Source: Actinomycetes bacterium
GTDB lineage: Bacteria; Actinomycetota; Acidimicrobiia; Acidimicrobiales; Microtrichaceae
Reading direction: 5' to 3'
NCBI GenBank assembly: GCA_029782335.1
Contig: JAKOVA010000074.1
Location: forward strand, 1-49,479
DNA length: 49,479 nt
Every line of letters starts with the position of its first letter. The first letter of the stretch is position 1. A program made the translations under genes and the position numbers. Below the pieces are notes generated by a model. That model had not been told where the DNA came from. It ran no database searches and saw only the letters and a program-made list of their open reading frames with translations. Shown piece by piece: positions 43,662 through 49,479 of this stretch.

Positions 43662-44077
43662 CAGAAGCCCTCCTCACGCTCGATGATGCGGGCCTTGATC
43701 GGGAGCTTCTGGATCGCCCGGTTCAGCGCACCGCGGGCGGTCGCGTCGTCGGGATAGCTCAGCTCGAACATCACCCGGCCGGGCTTGACCACCGCGACCC
43801 AACGCTCGGGGTTGCCCTTGCCGGAGCCCATGCGGGTCTCCGCCGGCTTCTGCGTCACGGGCTTGTCGGGGAACACGTTGATCCAGACCTTGCCACCACG
43901 ACGGATGTGGCGGGTCATGGCGATACGAGCCGCCTCGATCTGGCGGGCGGTGATCCAGCCGGGTTCGAGCGCCTGGATGCCGTACTGGCCGAACGTGACG
44001 GCGGAGCCGCCCTTGGAGATGCCGGTCATCCGGCCGCGGTGCTGCTTGCGATGGCGCACCTTTCGTGGCATGAGCAT
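43661..44077 (-). CDS. rplP: 50S ribosomal protein L16
   Basis: This 138-residue protein is L16: [78 protein letters not shown] and [14 protein letters not shown]. It lies near the A-site tRNA. The start may be ATG 44077 (MLMPRK, 1 base after the rpsC stop) or ATG 44071 (MPRK). Confidence 0.97.
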   Translation of the reverse strand: MLMPRKVRHRKQHRGRMTGISKGGSAVTFGQYGIQALEPGWITARQIEAARIAMTRHIRRGGKVWINVFPDKPVTQKPAETRMGSGKGNPERWVAVVKPGRVMFELSYPDDATARGALNRAIQKLPIKARIIEREEGF

Positions 44078-44078
44078 G

Positions 44079-44987
44079 TCAGTCACCGTCCCCGGGTCGG
44101 AAATGGGGTGTTTCGTGGTGCTCGCGAACCGAGCGCTCGATCTCTTCCTCCTCGGCGAGGAGCTTCTCGAAATCGGCGTCCGCTTCCTTGAGCAATGGCG
44201 CGACTTCTTCCACCTCTTCGGCGGGTGCCGTGCGCTCTTCGGCCTTCCGCTTCGCGGCGGAGGCAACCACACGACGGGGTGCCCGCTGCTCGCCGGAGGT
44301 CTCCCCCACGGCCATCGCGGCTTCCTTCGTCGCCTTGTCGTCGCCCTGCGGCTTGTACGGGAGGATGTTGCCCTTGTAGAGCCAGACCTTCACGCCGATG
44401 CGGCCGTAGGTCGTCTTGGCCTCACGGAAGCCGTAGTCGATGTCCGCGCGCAGGGTGTGCAGCGGGACGCGGCCCTCGCGGTACCACTCGGTGCGGGCCA
44501 TTTCGGAACCGCCGAGGCGACCGGAGCACTGCACACGGATGCCGAGCGCACCGGCCTTCTGCGCGTTCTGCACCGCACGCTTCATGGCACGACGGAACGC
44601 GATACGACCGGCGAGCTGGTCGGCCACTCCTTGGGCGATCAGCGCAGCGTCGAGCTCGGGCTGCTTGATCTCCTGGATGTTGAGCTGAACCTTCGGGTTG
44701 CCGGTGATCTTCGTCAGGCCTGCCCGAAGGCGGTCCGCCTCGCTACCACGCCGACCGATGACGATGCCGGGGCGAGCGGTGTGCACGTCGATGCGCACAC
44801 GATCACGGGTCCGCTCGACCTCCACGCGGCTGATCGCCGCATGGGGCAACTCGGTCATGAGGTAGTTGCGGATGTTCCAGTCCTCGATGACGTAATCGAC
44901 GTACTCCTGGCGGTCGGCGAACCAGCGCGACTTCCAGTCGGTGGTGACTCCCAGCCGGAAGCCGTAGGGATTGACCTTCTGACCCAT
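44079..44987 (-). CDS. rpsC: 30S ribosomal protein S3 with charged C-terminal extension
   Basis: This 302-residue protein is S3 over residues 1-212: [22 protein letters not shown], the KH motif [16 protein letters not shown] and [15 protein letters not shown]. It lies at the mRNA entry site. The remaining 90 residues are an Ala/Glu/Lys-rich, probably disordered or coiled tail rich in Glu near the end ([17 protein letters not shown]), longer than in most bacteria. Its ATG overlaps the rplV stop (TGATG). Confidence 0.97.
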   Translation of the reverse strand: MGQKVNPYGFRLGVTTDWKSRWFADRQEYVDYVIEDWNIRNYLMTELPHAAISRVEVERTRDRVRIDVHTARPGIVIGRRGSEADRLRAGLTKITGNPKVQLNIQEIKQPELDAALIAQGVADQLAGRIAFRRAMKRAVQNAQKAGALGIRVQCSGRLGGSEMARTEWYREGRVPLHTLRADIDYGFREAKTTYGRIGVKVWLYKGNILPYKPQGDDKATKEAAMAVGETSGEQRAPRRVVASAAKRKAEERTAPAEEVEEVAPLLKEADADFEKLLAEEEEIERSVREHHETPHFRPGDGD

Positions 44988-45685
44988 CAGGCGTCCTTCT
45001 CTTCCGACTCGTTCTCCTCGGAACCGGCGTCGTCTGCGCCGGCGTCCTCGTCGGCCGCGTCCTCAGCGACCGTCGACTCGTTCTCTTCGGTGACCGCTTC
45101 CTCGACGGTGACCTCTTCGGCGGTCGCCGTTTCGGTCGTGGACTCGTCGGTCACGTCCTCAGCGACGGCTGTCTCGTCCACCGCCTGCTCCTCGCTCGCC
45201 GCAGCCGCGGCGGCTTCACCGGAGCGACGGCTCTTCGCGACACGCCGGGCACGCGCTGCACGAGCATCTGCCGGCGCCGCACGACGGCCGGCGTCTCGAG
45301 CCCGCTTCCGCTCCAGTTCGGCGGGTGAGAGGCGGGCCACGACGACCGTCACGTGGCACGTGCGCTTCCGGATCCGGGTTCCGCGGCCACGGGCCCGGGG
45401 GCGGAACCGTCGGAGGGTCGGCCCCTCATCCGCGAAGCATGCGGTGACATACAGCTCTTCGGGCGGAATGTCGTTGTTCGCGCCGGCGTTCGCGACCGCC
45501 GAATCCAACACCTTGAGGATCGGAACGGCACAGCCACGTTCGGTGAACAGCAGAATCGACCGGGCTTCCTCGATCGTCTTGCCGCGGATGAGGTTCAGCA
45601 CCTCTCGCGCCTTGTACGCCGAGAAGCGTCCGTGGCGCAGAACGGCCCGAACCTCGAGCTGGCGGGGTGCGGTGGCGGTTGCCAT
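44987..45685 (-). CDS. rplV: 50S ribosomal protein L22 with long acidic C-terminal tail
   Basis: This 232-residue protein is twice the usual 110-120. Residues 1-118 are normal L22: [24 protein letters not shown], the tunnel hairpin region [23 protein letters not shown]. After that come a basic stretch (about 119-157, Arg/Ala) and an acidic stretch (158-232) of mostly Glu, Asp, Ala, Thr and Val that ends [10 protein letters not shown]. The acidic tail has one frame, no stops and the local codon use, so it is real coding sequence. Its role is unknown. The ATG overlaps the rpsS stop. Confidence 0.96.
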   Translation of the reverse strand: MATATAPRQLEVRAVLRHGRFSAYKAREVLNLIRGKTIEEARSILLFTERGCAVPILKVLDSAVANAGANNDIPPEELYVTACFADEGPTLRRFRPRARGRGTRIRKRTCHVTVVVARLSPAELERKRARDAGRRAAPADARAARARRVAKSRRSGEAAAAAASEEQAVDETAVAEDVTDESTTETATAEEVTVEEAVTEENESTVAEDAADEDAGADDAGSEENESEEKDA

Positions 45686-45963
45686 CAGCGTCGACCACCC
45701 TTCTCCTGACCGGCGTGGAACTTGAAGGTCCTCGTCGGGGCGAACTCGCCGAGCTTGTGACCCACCATCGATTCGGTGACGTAGACAGGCACGTGCTTGC
45801 GTCCGTCATGGACAGCAATGGTGTGGCCGACCATGTCGGGGATGATCGTGGAACGGCGCGACCAGGTCTTGATGACCGACTTGGTTCCGCTGTCGTTCTG
45901 GGCGTCGATCTTCTTGAGCAGATGCTCGTCGACGAAGGGGCCCTTCTTGAGGCTGCGTGGCAT
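45685..45963 (-). CDS. rpsS: 30S ribosomal protein S19
   Basis: This 92-residue protein is S19: [50 protein letters not shown] and [16 protein letters not shown]. It lies in the 30S head. The gap to rplB is 15 bp. Confidence 0.98.
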   Translation of the reverse strand: MPRSLKKGPFVDEHLLKKIDAQNDSGTKSVIKTWSRRSTIIPDMVGHTIAVHDGRKHVPVYVTESMVGHKLGEFAPTRTFKFHAGQEKGGRR

Positions 45964-45978
45964 GGCGGTTCCTCTTCC

Positions 45979-46815
45979 CTACCGGCGTGAGCCGCGGGTC
46001 CGGCGGCGACGGACGATGAGCTTCTGGGACGGCTTGGTCGTGTCGCGGGTGCGACCCTCGGGCTTGCCCCACGGCGACACCGGATGGCGACCACCGGAGG
46101 TCTTGCCCTCGCCACCACCGTGCGGGTGATCGACGGGGTTCATGGCGACACCACGGGTCTGGGGGCGAACGCCCTTCCAGCGATTGCGGCCGGCCTTGCC
46201 GACCTTGATGAGTTCGTGCTCGGAGTTGCCGACCTCGCCGATCGTCGCACGGCAGTCGATCGACACCCGACGCATTTCGGTCGAGGGCAGCCGGAGCGTT
46301 GCGAACTCGCCTTCCTTCGCGACGAGCTGCACTGACGAACCGGCCGAGCGGGCCATCTTGCCGCCACCGCCGGCCCGCAACTCGACGTTGTGGACCACGG
46401 TACCGACGGGGATGTAGCGCATCGGCAAGGCGTTGCCGGGACGGATCTCCGCTCCCTGGCCGCTCGAGACGCGGTCGCCGACCTTCAGGTCCTTGGGGGC
46501 GATGATGTAGCGCTTCTCGCCGTCGTGATAGTGGAGCAACGCAATCCGACAGGTGCGGTTCGGGTCGTACTCGATCGCGGCGACGGTCGCTGTCACGCCG
46601 TCCTTGTTTCGCTTGAAGTCGATGACCCGGTACTGCTGCTTGTGTCCGCCACCGCGGTGACGAGCGGTCTTGCGGCCGTAGTTGTTCCGCCCGCCAGTTG
46701 AGCTCTTCTTCGCGAGCAGGCTCTTCTCGGGTGTGGAGCGGGTGATCTCCGAGAAGTCGGAGACCGTCTGGAACCGGCGGCCGGGGCTGGTGGGCTTGCG
46801 CTTACGGAGTGCCAT
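45979..46815 (-). CDS. rplB: 50S ribosomal protein L2
   Basis: This 278-residue protein is L2: [18 protein letters not shown] at the start, [43 protein letters not shown], and the peptidyl-transferase-near segment [21 protein letters not shown]. All expected motifs are intact. It follows rplW by 1 bp. Confidence 0.98.
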   Translation of the reverse strand: MALRKRKPTSPGRRFQTVSDFSEITRSTPEKSLLAKKSSTGGRNNYGRKTARHRGGGHKQQYRVIDFKRNKDGVTATVAAIEYDPNRTCRIALLHYHDGEKRYIIAPKDLKVGDRVSSGQGAEIRPGNALPMRYIPVGTVVHNVELRAGGGGKMARSAGSSVQLVAKEGEFATLRLPSTEMRRVSIDCRATIGEVGNSEHELIKVGKAGRNRWKGVRPQTRGVAMNPVDHPHGGGEGKTSGGRHPVSPWGKPEGRTRDTTKPSQKLIVRRRRTRGSRR

Positions 46816-46816
46816 G

Positions 46817-47110
46817 TCAACCTGCCTGGAAGATCTCGATCTCGCCCTCGGTGAGGGTGACGATGGCCCGCTTGGTGTCGGGCAACTTCGAACGCACCGC
46901 GCTGCGGCGGGCGCGCTTCGTCTTGCCCTTCCGGTTGGCCGTGTTGACCTTGCCGACCTTGACGTCGGGCCAGATCGCCTCGACGGCGTCGCGGATCTCG
47001 GGCTTCGTCGCGGACGGGGCGACCACGAACGTATAGACCTTTTCGTCGAGCAGTCCGTAGGACTTCTCGCTGACCACCGGCCGCAGGATCACGTCACGGG
47101 GGTTCTTCAC
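46817..47110 (-). CDS. rplW: 50S ribosomal protein L23
   Basis: This 97-residue protein is L23: [39 protein letters not shown] and [15 protein letters not shown]. It is the tunnel-exit docking site for SRP and trigger factor. Its GTG start overlaps the rplD stop (GTGA). Confidence 0.97.
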   Translation of the reverse strand: MKNPRDVILRPVVSEKSYGLLDEKVYTFVVAPSATKPEIRDAVEAIWPDVKVGKVNTANRKGKTKRARRSAVRSKLPDTKRAIVTLTEGEIEIFQAG

Positions 47111-47793
47111 GATGCGACCTCCTCGTCGCTCGAAGCAGCTTCCGCCTCGGCGGCAGCCGCGGCCGAGCGCAGCGCTCCTCCAGCGGTCTTCGTCGGCAGG
47201 GTGGCCTTCGTGAACACCACGGTGTCGCTGATCAGGACGTCGTAGGTGTTGAGCTCGCCGTCGGAGAGCACGTGGACCTCGGGGAGGTTCCGGAAGCTCA
47301 ACCAGGCGTTGGTGTCTTCAGGCCGGAGCACCACGAGCGCACGACCGTCGACCCCCAGAGCGGCAAGCGCCGATTTCGCTGCCTTGGTCGAGGGCTCCGC
47401 GAAGGCCCACGAGTCGACAACGATCACGTTGCCGTCTGCCGCGCGGTCCGACAGGGCCGAGGCCAGGGCGAGGCGCTTCATCTTCTTCGGCGTCTTCTGG
47501 TCGTAGGAGCGTGGCTTCGGCCCCAGCGCGACACCACCGCCACGCCACAGCGGCGAACGGCTCGAGCCGGCACGGGCACGACCGGTGCCCTTCTGCTTCC
47601 ACGGCTTGGCCCCGCCGCCGCGCACCTCGGCACGCGTCTTGGTCGACTGCGTGCCCGCACGCTTTGCGGCGAGCTGCGCGGTGACCACCTGGTGCATCAC
47701 CGGCACGTTCGGCTCGATGCCGAAGACCGCATCGTCGAGCTCGACATCGCCGAGCTGCTTGCCTGCGGGATCGCGGAGCGCTGTGGTTGCCAT
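47107..47793 (-). CDS. rplD: 50S ribosomal protein L4
   Basis: This 228-residue protein is L4: a loop reaching into the tunnel with GTQSTKTRAEVRGGGAKPWKQKGTGRAR (compressed) and SRSPLWRGGGVALGPKPRSY, then LASALSDRAADGNVIVVD. The last 25 residues are Ala/Glu-rich. The start ATG at 47793 is in a TGATG join with rplC; a GTG at 47796 would add one Met. In E. coli L4 also represses its own operon. Confidence 0.97.
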   Translation of the reverse strand: MATTALRDPAGKQLGDVELDDAVFGIEPNVPVMHQVVTAQLAAKRAGTQSTKTRAEVRGGGAKPWKQKGTGRARAGSSRSPLWRGGGVALGPKPRSYDQKTPKKMKRLALASALSDRAADGNVIVVDSWAFAEPSTKAAKSALAALGVDGRALVVLRPEDTNAWLSFRNLPEVHVLSDGELNTYDVLISDTVVFTKATLPTKTAGGALRSAAAAAEAEAASSDEEVAS

Positions 47794-48434
47794 CACTTAC
47801 CACCCTTCACCGCGTCGCGGATCACCACGACGCCGCCGTTGGGTCCCGGCACCGAACCCTTGATCAGGAGGAGATTCCGTTCGGCGTCGGCCTCGACGAC
47901 CTTCAGGTTCAGCGTCGTCACCTTCACGTTGCCGTACTGACCGGCCATCTTCGTGCCCTTGAAGACCCGGGCCGGCGTCGCGCACTGACCGATCGAGCCG
48001 GGAGCGCGGTGCTTCTTGTGGTTACCGTGACTTGCGCCCTGGCCGCTGAAGTTGTGGCGCTTCATCACACCGGAGAAGCCGTGGCCCTTCGAGACGGCGG
48101 TGACGTCGACCCGCTCGCCGGCTTCGAGCAGCTCCGCGGTGAGCTCCTGGCCGACCTCATAGCTGCTGACATCGTCGAGGCGGAGCTCGACGAGCTTCGT
48201 CCCCGGATCCACCCCGGCCTTCGCATAGTGGCCGGCGAGAGGCTTGGTGAGCTTCGACGCATCGCGGCGGCCGTAGGTGACCTGCAGCGCGCTGTAGCCG
48301 TCGGAGTCGGGGGTCTTCACCTGCACGACACGGACCGGCGTGACCCGCAGCACGGTGACGGGAACAACGCGGTTGTCTTCGTCCCAGACCTGGGTCATGC
48401 CGACTTTCTCGCCGACGATTGCCTTTGTCGCCAT
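47793..48434 (-). CDS. rplC: 50S ribosomal protein L3
   Basis: This 213-residue protein is L3: [28 protein letters not shown], then [35 protein letters not shown] (compressed) and [18 protein letters not shown]. Start ATG 48434 by alignment; the longer frame upstream has no homology. Unlike the usual S10 operon, it lies 460 bp from rpsJ, so it probably has its own promoter. Confidence 0.98.
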   Translation of the reverse strand: MATKAIVGEKVGMTQVWDEDNRVVPVTVLRVTPVRVVQVKTPDSDGYSALQVTYGRRDASKLTKPLAGHYAKAGVDPGTKLVELRLDDVSSYEVGQELTAELLEAGERVDVTAVSKGHGFSGVMKRHNFSGQGASHGNHKKHRAPGSIGQCATPARVFKGTKMAGQYGNVKVTTLNLKVVEADAERNLLLIKGSVPGPNGGVVVIRDAVKGGK

Positions 48435-48607
48435 GACGACTTTCTCTCTCTCGAAGAGGGGCGTCGGGTTGACCGATGCCCATTCACGCGAACGCTCCGC
48501 ACCGACGAGCGGGGCGGAGCGGACTCTCGGTTGTGCCGGGTGGTTCCCCCGAGGGGCCTGCCCGGACTTCGATTCGTGGTCGGCACACGTGCCAACACCG
48601 GGGTGCA

Positions 48608-48638
48608 ACGTTAGTCGCGGACCCTCCCGCGACACCAA
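48608..48638 (-). promoter_or_regulatory. Candidate rplC promoter
   Basis: On the minus strand, TTGGTG (48638-48633), a 19-bp spacer and TAACGT (48613-48608). The TAACGTTG core is shared with the candidate rplM promoter. It would leave a leader of about 170 bases before rplC. A 19-bp spacer is slightly long. Confidence 0.3.
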
Positions 48639-48682
48639 GTCGGATCTCAGGAAGCCCGACCCCCCACCCGAACCTGCGTTGA

Positions 48683-48705
48683 ATTCCGTCGCTCGACGAC
48701 GGAAT
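48683..48705 (-). terminator. Inverted repeat, possible rpsJ terminator or operator
   Basis: ATTCCGTCG and CGACGGAAT form a perfect 9-bp stem around a 5-base loop. No U tract follows on either strand. Lying after rpsJ and its repeats and before the candidate rplC promoter, it may end tuf-rpsJ transcripts or bind a regulator. Confidence 0.4.
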
Positions 48706-48732
48706 CGTACGCAAGTTCGCTGGGGTCAATAG

Positions 48733-48886
48733 GAGCCATCCGCTCGGGGTTCCGAAGCGACGAAGGGAGCGGAGCGACCGAACCGGAGCGCAGGAGGCCC
48801 CGAGCCATCGAGCCATCCGCTCGGGGTTCCGAAGCGACGAAGGGAGCGGAGCGACCGAACCGGAGCGCAGGAGGCCCCGAGCCATC
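48733..48886. repeat. Perfect tandem duplication of a 77-bp REP/MITE-like element
   Basis: 48733-48809 and 48810-48886 are identical over all 77 bases. Each copy begins and ends with GAGCCATC and contains an 8-bp inverted repeat GCTCGGGG/CCCCGAGC around an inner GGTTC/GAACC pair, so each can fold into a branched hairpin. It begins 9 bp after the rpsJ stop. Confidence 0.95.
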
Positions 48887-48894
48887 CAGCAGGA

Positions 48895-49215
48895 TCAGAC
48901 GGCTTCGACCTTGATCTCGATCTCGACGCCGGCCGGAAGGTCGAGGCGCTGGAGCGAGTCGATGGTCTTGGGGGTGTACTCGATGATGTCGACGAGCCGC
49001 TTGTGCACGCGCATCTCGAAGTGCTCGCGCGAGTCCTTGTACTTGTGCGGCGAGCGGATCACCGTGAAGCGGTGCTTCTCGGTGGGCAACGGGATCGGGC
49101 CCTTGATGGTCGCGCCGGTACGAACGACCGTCTCGACGATCTTCTTCGTCGACTGATCGAGGATCTCGTGGTCGTACGCCTTCAGGCGGATTCGGGTTCG
49201 TGAGTTGGTAGCCAT
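48895..49215 (-). CDS. rpsJ: 30S ribosomal protein S10
   Basis: This 106-residue protein is S10: [64 protein letters not shown] (compressed) and [14 protein letters not shown]. It is a 30S head protein and a NusB partner (NusE) in transcription antitermination. It lies between tuf (98 bp upstream, beyond a hairpin) and the repeat-bearing gap. Confidence 0.98.
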   Translation of the reverse strand: MATNSRTRIRLKAYDHEILDQSTKKIVETVVRTGATIKGPIPLPTEKHRFTVIRSPHKYKDSREHFEMRVHKRLVDIIEYTPKTIDSLQRLDLPAGVEIEIKVEAV

Positions 49216-49292
49216 ACGGTTTCAGACCTTCTGTGTCTCGATCAGTTTCCAAAGAGCGACGGTTCACGCCGAGCGTGCGCCGGGACAGGGTA

Positions 49293-49311
49293 GGTGGGTG
49301 ACACACCCACC
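49293..49311 (-). terminator. Hairpin after tuf
   Basis: GGTGGGTG and CACCCACC form a perfect 8-bp stem with a 3-base loop, 2 bp after the tuf stop. No U tract follows. It could stop or attenuate tuf transcripts, or stabilise the 3' end, leaving rpsJ less expressed than tuf. Confidence 0.6.
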
Positions 49312-49313
49312 AA

Positions 49314-49479
49314 CTACTTGATGATCTTCGTCACCCGCCCAGCACCAACCGTACGACCACCCTCACGAATCGCGAACCGCAACCCCTCATCCATCGCGAT
49401 CGGAGCAATCAACTCAACCGTCATCGCCGTGTTATCACCCGGCATACACATCTCCGTACCATCCGGCAACGACACCGAA
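49314..49479 (-). CDS. tuf: Elongation factor Tu, C-terminal end (gene runs off the window)
   Basis: The last 54 codons are present: [19 protein letters not shown], then [20 protein letters not shown] and [13 protein letters not shown], the end of domain 3 of EF-Tu. It delivers aminoacyl-tRNA to the ribosome. The upstream neighbours are outside the window. Codon use differs from every neighbour: many NNT codons (GTT, GGT, GCT, CGT, ATT, GAT) and TTG for Leu instead of the GC-ending codons used elsewhere. Confidence 0.97.
   Translation of the reverse strand, partial: SVSLPDGTEMCMPGDNTAMTVELIAPIAMDEGLRFAIREGGRTVGAGRVTKIIK

Larger units (their letters stand above)
48435..48894. other. 460-bp non-coding gap splitting rpsJ from rplC
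   Basis: No gene is supported here. Reading leftward from rpsJ it holds two perfect 77-bp repeats (48886-48733), a 9-bp inverted repeat (48705-48683), a candidate rplC promoter (48638-48608) and about 170 bp of possible leader. That leader contains a GC hairpin candidate (CCGGG about 48536 with CCCGG about 48570, enclosing CCCC-CGA-GGGG). Frames open across the repeats are composition artefacts. Confidence 0.75.

Noticed and set aside
43785-45725. Plus-strand frame of about 646 codons across rplP, rpsC and rplV
   Set aside because: Antisense to three conserved ribosomal genes; Ser-rich stretch mirrors the acidic L22 tail.
48704-48729. TTGACC...TACGAT as a promoter before rplC
   Set aside because: The spacer is only 14 bp, too short for a sigma-70-type promoter; the TTGGTG/TAACGT pair fits better.
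48484-48885. Minus-strand frame through the 77-bp repeats upstream of rplC
   Set aside because: Its protein is only the repeat translated twice, with no start signal or homology; treated as non-coding repeat.

Overview
The window reads as a high-GC actinobacterial chromosome. An Acidimicrobiia-like lineage is my best guess, inferred from the very high GC at third codon positions, many GTG starts, end-to-start overlaps of the GTGA, ATGA and TGATG type, GuaB3, the alr-nnr-acpS-glmS-glmM order, and CIRCE-controlled groESL. No 16S gene is present to confirm this. Nearly everything from 17 kb to the end is housekeeping on the minus strand. The accessory part is a compact island at about 1.35-17.3 kb.

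Region 1 (6-1118, minus) is guaB3. Region 2 (1353-17281) is the island. Its left half is a type VII secretion (T7SS)-like unit: a membrane protein with an extracellular Ig-like region (1353-3119), a 1518-residue FHA-FHA-ubiquitin-like-TM-ATPase x3 protein resembling EssC with a YukD-like domain built in (3112-7668), a WXG100 protein (7758-8051), a second small helical protein (8084-8374), a WXG/pre-toxin protein (8392-9567), and a membrane protein (9564-10658) sharing an N-terminal domain with the first gene. Its right half is a phospho-signalling set: a Ser/Thr kinase with zinc ribbon and FHA-like tail (10664-11953, minus), a vWA/MIDAS protein, a membrane PP2C phosphatase and a membrane FHA-FHA-trypsin protease (12061-16155, plus, all overlapping), then an EmbR-like SARP-FHA regulator (16172-17281, minus). 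Kinase, vWA and PP2C match the known TerY-P triad composition. Here the triad sits beside a T7SS motor that itself carries FHA domains, which suggests a secretion system controlled by phosphorylation. No EccB, EccD, EccE or mycosin-like gene is visible.

Region 3 (17278-32727, mostly minus) holds a small unknown protein, a NUDIX hydrolase, groEL and groES behind two tandem CIRCE operators, and the t6A genes tsaE-tsaB-rimI-tsaD. A divergent secreted protein follows, then alr, nnr (a fused NADHX epimerase/dehydratase), acpS, a giant 1152-residue GlmS-like protein, glmM, rpsI and rplM.

Region 4 (32964-49479, minus) is the spc/alpha/S10 ribosomal cluster running leftward: tuf (3' end only), rpsJ, then a 460-bp gap with a perfect 77-bp tandem duplication, rplC-rplD-rplW-rplB-rpsS-rplV-rpsC-rplP-rpmC-rpsQ-rplN-rplX-rplE-rpsN-rpsH-rplF-rplR-rpsE-rpmD-rplO-secY-adk, then infA-rpmJ-rpsM-rpsK-rpsD-rpoA-rplQ-truA. 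Two essential genes, infA and truA, have no ATG, GTG or TTG start in frame and appear to begin at CTG. L22 and S3 have long charged C-terminal tails. No tRNA, rRNA, CRISPR array, transposase or integrase was seen.
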